Shown here: one piece after another, positions 27,205 to 35,611 of the stretch | Layout of the letters: every line of letters starts with the position of its first letter | Position numbering within the stretch: position 1 is the first letter of the stretch | IMG/VR virus record: IMGVR_UViG_3300030085_002648 | Span: 1 to 51,929 of that record | DNA: 51,929 nucleotides | Reading direction: 5' to 3' (one strand) | From: a virus | The notes under the pieces: generated by a model | What the model was told of the DNA's origin: nothing | The model's input: the letters and a program-made list of their open reading frames with translations, nothing else | The model's database searches: none | Translations under genes and position numbers: made by a program

Positions 27205-30200
27205 ATGGCAAAAAAATTAGTACATTATTACACCTTCACACCTTCAACTAATACTATTAAGGTAAAGGGTAATATCGCAAGCAAGAGATTGCTTCTAATT
27301 ACAAACGTAACTGCAAATGAGACAATTTATACGTTCTCAGACGCATTCTTAGGTCTTACATCTAGATCATATGATGCAGCTGCAGATGAGACTACATTTG
27401 TATTGACGAAGAATACAAATGCAATGTCAGAAAATGACGAGTTGCAGATTTTTTATGAGAAAGATTATATCAATATTGAGCCTTCAGAGACTTATGTTGA
27501 TGCTGTATCTAAGTTCAGAGTTTCAAACCCAGAAAACCTGATTGACACCGACTTTGAGTACGGTCCTCAGTCTTCTAAGTGGGAAACTTTACAGACTATT
27601 AATAATATTCCTTCGTTCTATGCGTCTACTGCTGATACCACAATTCCCTACATTACTAAGGTAGAATCTACCGTTGGAAGTGAAATCATTACTGTTACTA
27701 CACAGTATGACCACAACTTACAAGTTGGTGTGCCTATTACTGTAACGGGTCTTTCTTCACTCACTGCTGAAGGTGCTTATCTGATTCAGTCAGTTCCTAG
27801 CACAACTACATTTACATATAAAGCAAGATCTAATCAGACTGCTACTAATGAACTTCAAGGAACTTATACTTCCATTATTCCAGGTAAGTTTTTCCAAGGT
27901 TCACAAGTAAATCTTTCTCCAACCAGAGGAATTACTGCTGACTTTACTACAAAGGCAGTAACTGTTAAAGGTGTAACCACCCTTACTGTTACCACTACAG
28001 TTGCATCGGATGTCATCATTGGATCATCTATTAGTAATGGAACTGCCAACGCAACTATCGTCGGTACTACTGCAAATACAATTCTGATTGTTGATATTGA
28101 CAACGGAACTTTTGCAGATGCAGACACGTTAACAATTATTGGTGCTGCTGGAACATATGAGATTGCCAGCAGTGGTATTTCTAACCCACAAAACAGATAC
28201 TTTATTGGTGGACTCTTAGATCCAGGTTACGACCTTAACAGAAAGGCAGTATATATCTTTGATGTATCTGATGCTTCTAACTCAGGTCATCCATTCACAT
28301 TCTCTACAACCGCTGATGGTACTCATGGTGGTGGTTCTGAATACAGTACTTATGTGTATCGTAGTGGAACAGAAGGAACAGCAGGAGCATATGTTAGAAT
28401 TTATCTGACAAATACTGATCCAACTGGATCATCTTTATCATACTATTGTTCCAACCATGCTGGAATGGGAGGAACTTTTACTGTTGATTTCGCAACTCAA
28501 TCAAAAGTTCTTTTGACTACTGCATCAGAACATGGATTTGCTGATAATACTAATTTCTATTTTGTAAATACAGTATCACCAAAAATCCTTGATGTTGTTG
28601 ATCCAACGGCTGTTGCTCCTGATGGCAATGACTTCGTTGACACTTTACAACAAACTAGTGTCAATGTTCAAAATGACCCAACTCGAACAAATCCATATAA
28701 TTACGAGTCAACTTTCACCAAACGTTTTGACGCCAGTGACGTAAATTACGGCAGTGATATTATTACAATTAATAATCATGGGTTCCACAATCGTGCTGCC
28801 ATGCTTTATTATCCTTCTCCTGGTGATACGCCACTCGGCGGTTTGGAAAGAATGCAGGTTTACTATTGTGAGCGTATTGACAGCAATAGATTCTATTTAA
28901 ACAATTCTCAAAGATTAAACTATCGTCTTAATCTTTCCGCTGGCGGATCATTTGATTATGGTAGTCACAGTCTTGGTCTTGTCTATAACATTTATAGAGA
29001 ATATAAGTCTTATGGTGACCACTACATGTACTGGTACACATATGCTTGGAACTGGGGTGGTGATTACTCTGGTTATGATATCAGAAATATTAACAGCACT
29101 TTTGGTTTAGGTGGTCAACCATGGGATCTTACAGCCTGCTTCTCCACTAATCGTTCTGGATATGGTGGTTCACAAGAATTTTATTACAACTATGCTTGGA
29201 GATTTGCCTTCAGCACATCGTGGAGAACTTATGGTTACCACAGACAGGGACTTCCATTAGGAAATTCCCGTTGGCAGGGTACATATGACTTCATTACCGA
29301 CTATGAAAACTATGGTGTTAACGGTCAGAACAATGGTGGTTATAGTTATGGTTATACCGTAGGTGGTTATCAAGGACGCAACGCGAGATCTTATTGGACG
29401 GGAAGTTTCTATGCAACCAGCTGGAATGGAACTGGATACTTAAACGTTTATGGTACTGAATCTTACTTCTGGTATCTTCAGGGTTATTACTATAGTGATA
29501 TTAACCACTACTTCAACAGTGTTAATTCTGATGGCAATACTAACGTCTATATTGCTCTTCTGAAGAGAAATACATCTACTAATGATAGTTTCTATGCAGC
29601 AAATCACGGTTTCTCGACCAATGATAGTGCGACTCTATCAAGCACTGGTAATATTTACTACTACTATGATGTTCATGGTAATAGAACCAGTACTAGTAGT
29701 GGTACTTGGTACATTGATAGAATTGATGCCAACCGTTTCAGAATTAAATCAAGCACGGGTGCTTCTCCGCTGAGACTTGCTGGTGCAACTGGAACGCAAA
29801 CCTTTACTGCAATTCAGGTTAACCCACTTAGAAACTCCATTTATATTGCAAGCAACCAGTTCTCTAATGGAGAACTTCTCAAGTATGAAACAGAAGGAAC
29901 AGAACTTGGTGGTCTAACCAGTGGTAATTCTTATTATGTAACTGCAGTCAATGGAGATAGATTCACTCTGTCTTCTTCACAGGGTGGTTCAGCTATTACA
30001 ATTACTTCTCAGGGTTCAGGTATTCAGTCATTTGAAAATACTACTGCTGCCTTTGGTGTAGTTGATGGTTCTTATACCACAACCGAAGCGATCAGTGAGA
30101 CTGAACTTGAAGTAACGGTTCCATTCAAAGTTCCTCCTTCAACAAAGAGTTTCAATGCTGCCAATGATGTTAGTGCTAATCTCATCAACATCGACAATCA

Positions 30201-32817
30201 CTTCTTTGGAACTGGAACTAGAGTAATCTATGACGCCAAAGGCGGAACAGTGGTTAATGGTCTTACTGATGGTGCTGATTACTGGATCTCTATTGTTGAC
30301 AACAACTACTTCAAAGTTTGTGCTTCTGAATCAGATGCTCAAGCTGGTACTGGAATTGCAATTACTGCTGGTGCAGGAGTTCAGTCTTTCTATAGCAGCA
30401 ACTTGTCTGGTGAGGTCACTGGTCCTGGCACATTAACAATTACTAGTGGTTCAAGAGCTGTTGAGGGATCAACCGCTGCATTCCAGAGATTCTTTAAGAT
30501 TGGAGATAAATTAAAAGTTGTCAATCCAGGAACTCCTGGTACTATTGTTGAGAAAACAATTACTGCTATCACTGATGATGATAATCTTCTTGTAGATAGT
30601 GAATTCAATTTCACTGGTTCTAGTATTGTTTATCTGATTCCTTCCTACATCTATGTACGTCCTGATGGATTCTATCTCCACAGACCATTTGATGGTGGTA
30701 TGGAAATCGGTACTTCTAAGTCACCTAACTCTAGAATTTCTAGACAGACTCGTAAGTACTTCCGTTATCAGTCAGGTAAAGGTATCCAGACTTCATACGC
30801 AATCAACTTTATTCCTCTGATTCCAGTTCTTGACCTTCAATATGAAGCAGTAGGAACTGCTCAAACTCTTACCGCAACTGGTTCATTGGGTGATGCAGAT
30901 CTTACCGTAGCAGATACCAGTGGCATTCTTGTTAGTATGCCCGTAAGTGGTCAAGGCGTTCCAGATGGAACAAGAGTTAAGAAGATTGTTAGTGCAACGG
31001 TAGTTAAACTCGATAAACTTCTTACCAGTGCTGTTAATGATCCGATTACATTCCATCAAATTGAGAAGGGTGTTGTAAAAACATCTAAACCACATAATTT
31101 AAGTCTGGATCTTCAAGTTAAGATTGTTGACTCAGACCAAACTGAATTCAACCATACTTCATATGTCTGTGATCTTATTGATGAGTTTAACTTTAAGTAC
31201 ATCCTTGATCAGACTCCCAACAATAGTTCTTCTGGTGGATTCCCTAAAGTACAAGTTCTTTCTTGGACTGAATGTGATATTCGCGCAGGTATGTTTGATG
31301 AGCAAAATGGTTTCTTCTATGAGTTTGATGGAAACACCCTCAACTGTGTAAGAAGAAGTTCTGTTCTTCAACTTCCTGGAACAATTACTGTTACTAAAGG
31401 AAGTAACATTGTAACTGGTACTGAAACTAAGTTTACTACTGAACTTGCTCACGGTGATCATATTGTTATTCGTGGTATGTCATACAGAGTTGTTAAAGTA
31501 ACCAGTAATAGCCAGTTAACAATTCAACCTGCATATAGAGGAATTGATGCTACTAATGTCATCTGCACTAAGACAGTTGATACTCGCGTTGGTCAATCAA
31601 ATTGGAATATTGATAGAGCAGATGGTACTGGTCCATCTGGTTATAGCCTCGATATTTCCAAGATCCAGATGTGCTACATGGATTACTCCTGGTATGGTGC
31701 TGGTAAGATCCGCTTCGGATTCAAGGATCAGAACGGTCATGTCAAGTACGTCCACGAATTCAAGCACAACAACCGTTTGACCGAATCTTACTTCCGTTCA
31801 GGTAACCTGCCTGCACGTTATGAAATTGAAAATGGAGTTGCTCCAAGTTATGTTGGAACTCTGTTCCACTGGGGTACTTCAGTTATTATGGATGGTATGT
31901 ATCAGGATGACGAAGCATACTTGTTCACGGCATCAGGTAACGTTCAGAAGTATACTAATGCAACGTCCACCAGTGTTTCAACAAACAGCAACTCTTCTAT
32001 TGAAGAGCAGTATGTAAACTGGTATACTAGAAGATACTTCCTCAAGATTCCATTCTCTTCTGGCAATGCAAGTTCTCTTGCATCTAACACTGTCATTTAC
32101 AACTCATCTGTTGCTAACGGTTACTTTGAAAATGGCAGATCTATTGATCCTAAGTCAAGAATCTCTGGTAGTACCTATTTTGTTTACATCGCGTATGTAG
32201 AGGGATCTAACGATCTGTTCCCAAGAAACTATTATAGTAGAATCTACAGTCAGATCGGTAACCCTGCAGTTCCTAACTCAACTACATTCGGTTCAGGTGC
32301 TCCAGTTGGTGTTGATAACGTTATTCCTACTGACATTCCACTTATTTCAATTAGACTCGCACCATCTGTTGACTCATCAATCACGGGAGCACTTGGCGAA
32401 CGTGAGATTATCAACCGAATGCAGTTAGCTCTTGACTCCGTTGGTATTCTTACTACACACGAAACAGAGATTAGTTTGATTCTGAATGCTCAATTGGGTA
32501 CTGACGCATATCAGAACGTCCAAGAACCTTCGCTCTGTCAACTTGTAAGACACTCATCTTCTGACATTGTTGCGGGTGGATCAACTATTCTCTCATTCAG
32601 AGCATCTGGTGCTGGTAATGGTCAGACACAAGCAACTGACTATGATCTTTCAGAGATCTCTGACCTTGGCAACTCAATCTTGGGCGGTGACGGAGTATTC
32701 CCGAACGGTCCTGACATTCTGACAGTCATCGCAAATATCGTTGACTCTTCAGATGTTAGCACAAATAACCCATATTCTGTTTCTGCTAGGGTAACCTGGA
32801 AAGAATCACAAGCATAA
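27205..32817 (+). CDS. 1870-residue virion protein with cupredoxin-like and aromatic-rich segments
   Basis: A single frame with many short beta segments of the kind seen in marine phage tail proteins. Four regions stand out. Residues 350-425 carry GHPFTFS (H362) and YYCSNHAGMGG (C415, H418, M421), resembling the copper-site layout of cupredoxins. Residues about 599-772 are extremely Tyr/Trp/Gly/Asn-rich, with some 30 tyrosines. Residues about 1000-1250 contain repeated TFxAANxxxxNxIxIxxHxF-type beta modules. The C-terminal 150 residues (REIINRMQLALDSVG, SLILNAQLG, YSVSARVTWKES) form a compact conserved-looking end domain. It has a late promoter upstream. Position at the end of the fibre region suggests an adsorption or baseplate peripheral protein. 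Confidence 0.8.
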   Translation: MAKKLVHYYTFTPSTNTIKVKGNIASKRLLLITNVTANETIYTFSDAFLGLTSRSYDAAADETTFVLTKNTNAMSENDELQIFYEKDYINIEPSETYVDAVSKFRVSNPENLIDTDFEYGPQSSKWETLQTINNIPSFYASTADTTIPYITKVESTVGSEIITVTTQYDHNLQVGVPITVTGLSSLTAEGAYLIQSVPSTTTFTYKARSNQTATNELQGTYTSIIPGKFFQGSQVNLSPTRGITADFTTKAVTVKGVTTLTVTTTVASDVIIGSSISNGTANATIVGTTANTILIVDIDNGTFADADTLTIIGAAGTYEIASSGISNPQNRYFIGGLLDPGYDLNRKAVYIFDVSDASNSGHPFTFSTTADGTHGGGSEYSTYVYRSGTEGTAGAYVRIYLTNTDPTGSSLSYYCSNHAGMGGTFTVDFATQSKVLLTTASEHGFADNTNFYFVNTVSPKILDVVDPTAVAPDGNDFVDTLQQTSVNVQNDPTRTNPYNYESTFTKRFDASDVNYGSDIITINNHGFHNRAAMLYYPSPGDTPLGGLERMQVYYCERIDSNRFYLNNSQRLNYRLNLSAGGSFDYGSHSLGLVYNIYREYKSYGDHYMYWYTYAWNWGGDYSGYDIRNINSTFGLGGQPWDLTACFSTNRSGYGGSQEFYYNYAWRFAFSTSWRTYGYHRQGLPLGNSRWQGTYDFITDYENYGVNGQNNGGYSYGYTVGGYQGRNARSYWTGSFYATSWNGTGYLNVYGTESYFWYLQGYYYSDINHYFNSVNSDGNTNVYIALLKRNTSTNDSFYAANHGFSTNDSATLSSTGNIYYYYDVHGNRTSTSSGTWYIDRIDANRFRIKSSTGASPLRLAGATGTQTFTAIQVNPLRNSIYIASNQFSNGELLKYETEGTELGGLTSGNSYYVTAVNGDRFTLSSSQGGSAITITSQGSGIQSFENTTAAFGVVDGSYTTTEAISETELEVTVPFKVPPSTKSFNAANDVSANLINIDNHFFGTGTRVIYDAKGGTVVNGLTDGADYWISIVDNNYFKVCASESDAQAGTGIAITAGAGVQSFYSSNLSGEVTGPGTLTITSGSRAVEGSTAAFQRFFKIGDKLKVVNPGTPGTIVEKTITAITDDDNLLVDSEFNFTGSSIVYLIPSYIYVRPDGFYLHRPFDGGMEIGTSKSPNSRISRQTRKYFRYQSGKGIQTSYAINFIPLIPVLDLQYEAVGTAQTLTATGSLGDADLTVADTSGILVSMPVSGQGVPDGTRVKKIVSATVVKLDKLLTSAVNDPITFHQIEKGVVKTSKPHNLSLDLQVKIVDSDQTEFNHTSYVCDLIDEFNFKYILDQTPNNSSSGGFPKVQVLSWTECDIRAGMFDEQNGFFYEFDGNTLNCVRRSSVLQLPGTITVTKGSNIVTGTETKFTTELAHGDHIVIRGMSYRVVKVTSNSQLTIQPAYRGIDATNVICTKTVDTRVGQSNWNIDRADGTGPSGYSLDISKIQMCYMDYSWYGAGKIRFGFKDQNGHVKYVHEFKHNNRLTESYFRSGNLPARYEIENGVAPSYVGTLFHWGTSVIMDGMYQDDEAYLFTASGNVQKYTNATSTSVSTNSNSSIEEQYVNWYTRRYFLKIPFSSGNASSLASNTVIYNSSVANGYFENGRSIDPKSRISGSTYFVYIAYVEGSNDLFPRNYYSRIYSQIGNPAVPNSTTFGSGAPVGVDNVIPTDIPLISIRLAPSVDSSITGALGEREIINRMQLALDSVGILTTHETEISLILNAQLGTDAYQNVQEPSLCQLVRHSSSDIVAGGSTILSFRASGAGNGQTQATDYDLSEISDLGNSILGGDGVFPNGPDILTVIANIVDSSDVSTNNPYSVSARVTWKESQA

Positions 32818-32838
32818 TTTACGGAGGATTTATTACAA

Positions 32839-33135
32839 ATGTCACATTACGAAGTTACACCAGAAGCAGGTACATATACCCTCGCTGATCTCGAAACCAA
32901 ATTAAAATTAGTTAATTGGGACTGGAGTCGCGAGGAAGAAGGTACTGATGCATTTGATTCAGGGCAAGAAAAAATGAATGATGCCCTTAAAGTATATTCA
33001 TCACTTAGATTTGATGTTCTTGGTCCTGCTCCAGAACCAGGAAAAGTTGATAGAACTGCATTAGATAGAATTAATAATGTTTGGGACAAATATGCTACAT
33101 CGCAATATAAAGTTCCTAAACCTAATGATCTCTAA
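32839..33135 (+). CDS. hypothetical protein, 98 residues
   Basis: An acidic protein of unknown function. Visible features are an N-terminal LADLETKLKLVNWDWSREEE stretch and a C-terminal RTALDRINNVWDKYA helix. A GGAGG ribosome site lies eleven bases upstream of the ATG, and the gap from the preceding giant gene is only 21 bases, so it is co-transcribed with it. It is the last plus-strand gene before a bidirectional terminator. It could be a chaperone or accessory protein for the preceding gene by position; nothing in the sequence proves this. Confidence 0.7.
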   Translation: MSHYEVTPEAGTYTLADLETKLKLVNWDWSREEEGTDAFDSGQEKMNDALKVYSSLRFDVLGPAPEPGKVDRTALDRINNVWDKYATSQYKVPKPNDL

Positions 33136-33157
33136 GATCATATAATCAAACACAAAG

Positions 33158-33184
33158 AAGGGGGGTCCTAGGACCCCCCTTTTT
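33158..33184. terminator. bidirectional terminator between convergent genes
   Basis: A near-perfect palindrome with a CCTAGG centre flanked by six G and six C, followed by a T run on the plus strand (33180-33184). It lies between the 98-residue plus-strand gene and the end of the minus-strand operon, whose last stop codon is at 33186. Confidence 0.85.
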
Positions 33185-33185
33185 A

Positions 33186-33959
33186 TTATACAAGCACACC
33201 AACAATTGAATATCTTACATCAGTACTATTAACACTATCATATGTAATTGAGTGCCATCTATTGCCCCTATACATAGAGCATGAATTATATTCTCCTGGA
33301 ATATAGTGATACCTTTGATAAAAATGATCGCCAGTATAATATTTCCACTCACTCCATCCACTATTTAAATCATATTTTTCAAGACCTCGTTTATATGTTG
33401 CAAATCCTTTTTCTTTATCTCTAACTAACTCAGAAACCGAATAATATTCTTTGCCACTTGGACTCATAAATTTAAAGAAAGAAGTTCCTGAATTTGGAAC
33501 ATCAGTCAAATAGATATTTGAAGCTATAGAAAAAGGATCAACATGAGGTAAATAATTTTTATTATATGCTTTCATTCCAGGATAGCAACAATTTGTATAA
33601 TATTCAAATTTTGCATCCTCTTGCCTATATTTAAATAAATTATGATTTCTTCCTATAGTATAAAGATTTTGTCCCATTATGGGAAAGTATGTTTTATCTA
33701 TCGGTTGCTGAAACCCAGGAGCTTTACTTGATATGTGAGTATTATTATCTTGTTCAATAGAAATATTTCTATCTTCACAAGGAAATTTAGAAATAAACTC
33801 TCTAAAATCATCTGGTCTTAATAAAACATCTCTAATAGTAATATATTTTGTTCCTTCTGCTTCTCCATACTCAATATCCATTGCTGGATTAAATTCGCAT
33901 ATAGCATCTAATTGTGACGCTGTGTAACGGTGAAATACATCTAAAGAAATTTTACTCAT
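33186..33959 (-). CDS. DUF6445-like putative 2OG-Fe(II) oxygenase
   Basis: A 257-residue protein with the layout of the DUF6445 / prolyl-hydroxylase-like group. It has an N-terminal DDFREFISKFPCED segment, a KAPGFQQPI motif, then PHVDPF (H139, D141) before an SNIYLTDVPNSGTSFFKF core, GNRWHSITYD (H236), and VRYSIVGVLV (R249). H139, D141 and H236 fit an iron triad, and R249 fits the 2-oxoglutarate anchor. Such enzymes couple oxidative decarboxylation of 2-oxoglutarate to hydroxylation; the substrate is unknown. It is the third gene of a minus-strand operon, five bases after its paralogue. The operon ends at a strong terminator. Catalytic activity is inferred from motifs only. Confidence 0.68.
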   Translation of the reverse strand: MSKISLDVFHRYTASQLDAICEFNPAMDIEYGEAEGTKYITIRDVLLRPDDFREFISKFPCEDRNISIEQDNNTHISSKAPGFQQPIDKTYFPIMGQNLYTIGRNHNLFKYRQEDAKFEYYTNCCYPGMKAYNKNYLPHVDPFSIASNIYLTDVPNSGTSFFKFMSPSGKEYYSVSELVRDKEKGFATYKRGLEKYDLNSGWSEWKYYTGDHFYQRYHYIPGEYNSCSMYRGNRWHSITYDSVNSTDVRYSIVGVLV

Positions 33960-33964
33960 TATTG

Positions 33965-34780
33965 TTATTTTCCTGTATTTTTAGGTTCATTGAAGGAGAA
34001 TATTAGTTGATATGTTTCTTCATTTCCTTTATATGTTTGGTTAATCCAATTACCGCCCCGAGTAATAACTAATCTATTCTTTTTTGCAGGAATAAATCTC
34101 GTCTCATCAAAGAAACTATTTGATTCAAATGGAGTAAATTCAACCAATTCTTTAGTAATACCATTTTTGATGTTCAAGAAATCACCCATCTCTGAGAGTA
34201 ATTTCCTATCTGTTTCTAAAGTAATATCATCAAGGCAACTATATCTTTTGTTATTATAAACAAAATCATACAGACTTACACCATGTTTATTATCTTCAGT
34301 TGAATCATCAAAAAATATAGTAGCCCAATATTCACCCATTGCTGGTGATGGATTATTGGCATTCTTGTTAATAACCATATTCGGATGAAATACGGATCCA
34401 TGAGCCATTGACATTGATGTCAGTTGAGAAGCAAACATGGGATTCATTAAATTCTCATTTGCTCTTTGGGGCAAGAACTCACAATCAATTAGGAATTTAT
34501 AAATTTCAAAAATAACTTTTTCAAAAAGTAGAACGGGCAATGGTTGAGAAAAACCAGGCAATTTTGGCTGATCCCATTCTTTTGCACCAGTAGCAAATAG
34601 TTTTTGATATAGGTCTTCTCCCATATCAACAGGATACTTTAAAAATTGATTTACACTTTCATCAACATTCTCAAAAAAATTATCTACAATAATATATTCG
34701 TTAAAATCTTGAATTTCGCAGTCAGGATTAATTTTTTGAGATTGGACAAAATCAAAAACTCCAAGTTTATCAGTATACAT
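33965..34780 (-). CDS. degenerate paralogue of the DUF6445-like oxygenase
   Basis: A 271-residue protein starting at the ATG (34780-34778) that shares one base with the upstream TGA; an AAGGAG site precedes it. An in-frame TTG at 34783 is unlikely. It parallels the downstream gene: VDNFFENVDESVNQFLKYP near the start, KLPGFSQPLP against KAPGFQQPI, YWATIFFDD then GVSLYDF against NIYLTDV..GTSFFKF, and a final NRLVITRGGNW..LIFSFN. The metal site looks lost: FHPN replaces HVD, GGNWINQTY replaces RWHSITYD, and the final Arg is absent. It may be a non-catalytic partner of the downstream enzyme, or bind something else. The alignment is by eye. Confidence 0.65.
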   Translation of the reverse strand: MYTDKLGVFDFVQSQKINPDCEIQDFNEYIIVDNFFENVDESVNQFLKYPVDMGEDLYQKLFATGAKEWDQPKLPGFSQPLPVLLFEKVIFEIYKFLIDCEFLPQRANENLMNPMFASQLTSMSMAHGSVFHPNMVINKNANNPSPAMGEYWATIFFDDSTEDNKHGVSLYDFVYNNKRYSCLDDITLETDRKLLSEMGDFLNIKNGITKELVEFTPFESNSFFDETRFIPAKKNRLVITRGGNWINQTYKGNEETYQLIFSFNEPKNTGK

Positions 34781-35229
34781 CAATTGTCATCTCCTTGATT
34801 AACAACGGTATTAAATGTGTCAGATGCAGCAAGATCTTGCATTTCTTTAGACATCAGAGTAACGTTTGTCTGACTCTTATCACATTCTACCGAAACAGTA
34901 TTATCTTCTTGCCATTGCTGGATCAATGAAACATATGTTTCACAAAGAATTGGTGCTGGTTCATAGATTACTGTAATAAATTCCGATGGAAAATTAAATT
35001 CATAACGCTTTGCTAATGGTCCCCAACGTTTGAATTCTAAACTTGATTTATTTTCTGGATTCTCTACTACTTCTTCGTCCAAAGCAACTACGGTTTCATA
35101 CTTATGATCAATAATAAAAGGATTTGATACAAAGTAACCTACTGATTCATTTTTTTCTGGATCTAAAGCTTCCTTAATATCTGCAATTACTGTTTCTCCT
35201 GACCTGAGGAGACAAATTTGGATGCTCAT
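34780..35229 (-). CDS. hypothetical protein with possible Sm-like N-terminal barrel
   Basis: A 149-residue protein, first in the minus-strand operon. The N-terminal half has the strand order ICLLRSGETVIADIKEA, VGYFVSNPFII, then RYEFNFPSEFITVIYEPAP. This looks like the small beta-barrel (Sm-like) proteins common in marine phages. The C-terminal 40 residues are polar and acidic. A host-type promoter (35253-35281) lies just upstream. In other systems Sm-like proteins bind RNA, but RNA-binding residues are not identifiable here. The function is unknown; the family assignment is tentative. Confidence 0.6.
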   Translation of the reverse strand: MSIQICLLRSGETVIADIKEALDPEKNESVGYFVSNPFIIDHKYETVVALDEEVVENPENKSSLEFKRWGPLAKRYEFNFPSEFITVIYEPAPILCETYVSLIQQWQEDNTVSVECDKSQTNVTLMSKEMQDLAASDTFNTVVNQGDDN

Positions 35230-35240
35230 TTTCTGTTCAA

Positions 35241-35270
35241 TTAATAAACTACAGTTTAACTCAATATGAT
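35241..35270 (+). promoter_or_regulatory. possible divergent promoter for the plus-strand genes
   Basis: TTAATA (35241-35246), an 18-base spacer and TATGAT (35265-35270, five of six). It overlaps the minus-strand promoter, so the two would compete for polymerase. A leader of about 45 bases would precede the ATG at 35324. Confidence 0.35.
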
Positions 35271-35281
35271 AATGCTGTCAA
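35253..35281 (-). promoter_or_regulatory. sigma-70-type promoter for the minus-strand operon
   Basis: Read on the minus strand: a perfect TTGACA (35281-35276), a 17-base spacer and TAAACT (35258-35253, four of six consensus bases). The expected start is near 35246, giving a leader of about 17 bases. A second TTGACA lies at 35303-35298, and a late-type GATAAATA at 35313-35306 on the same strand could supply late expression. Confidence 0.55.
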
Positions 35282-35323
35282 CCGCATATATATTGTGTGT
35301 CAATTTATTTATCGCGCTATAAA

Positions 35324-35596
35324 ATGGAGACTATTACGGATATCCCGCTATACGATCTAATCCAAGAAATTGAAAAGAAGCATGGAACTGATATTCACAT
35401 GTGTATTGAGGCGTTCATTGACGACGACAATTTACATGATGATTTAGAATCCGAAGTTCCTGTGGATAAACTTATGTGGTGGTGTGAATTCCAAGACCAG
35501 ACAAAAGTTTTTGATAGAATTGAGTCAGTTAAACATTGGTTTTTAAATGAAGTTGTTGTTGACTCACAACAAAAACTTGTAGTAGAATCTGAATGA
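35324..35596 (+). CDS. hypothetical acidic protein
   Basis: A 90-residue protein of unknown function. The ATG at 35324 is preferred; a GTG at 35297 would add nine residues that overlap the divergent promoter region. The sequence is acidic and helix-rich, with a LYDLIQEIEKKHG segment, an IEAFIDDDNLHDDLESE segment and a KLMWWCEF aromatic patch. It is the first plus-strand gene of the accessory island, 15 bases before the PF13759-like oxygenase gene. No strong ribosome site is visible. Confidence 0.65.
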   Translation: METITDIPLYDLIQEIEKKHGTDIHMCIEAFIDDDNLHDDLESEVPVDKLMWWCEFQDQTKVFDRIESVKHWFLNEVVVDSQQKLVVESE

Positions 35597-35611
35597 AATT
35601 AAATTTATATC

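Noticed and set aside
34781-34783. TTG start for the degenerate oxygenase paralogue
   Set aside because: The next codon is an ATG that overlaps the upstream stop in the usual coupled way.
35297-35323. GTG-started nine-residue extension of the 90-residue protein
   Set aside because: Lies in the divergent promoter region with no ribosome site; the ATG at 35324 is more plausible.
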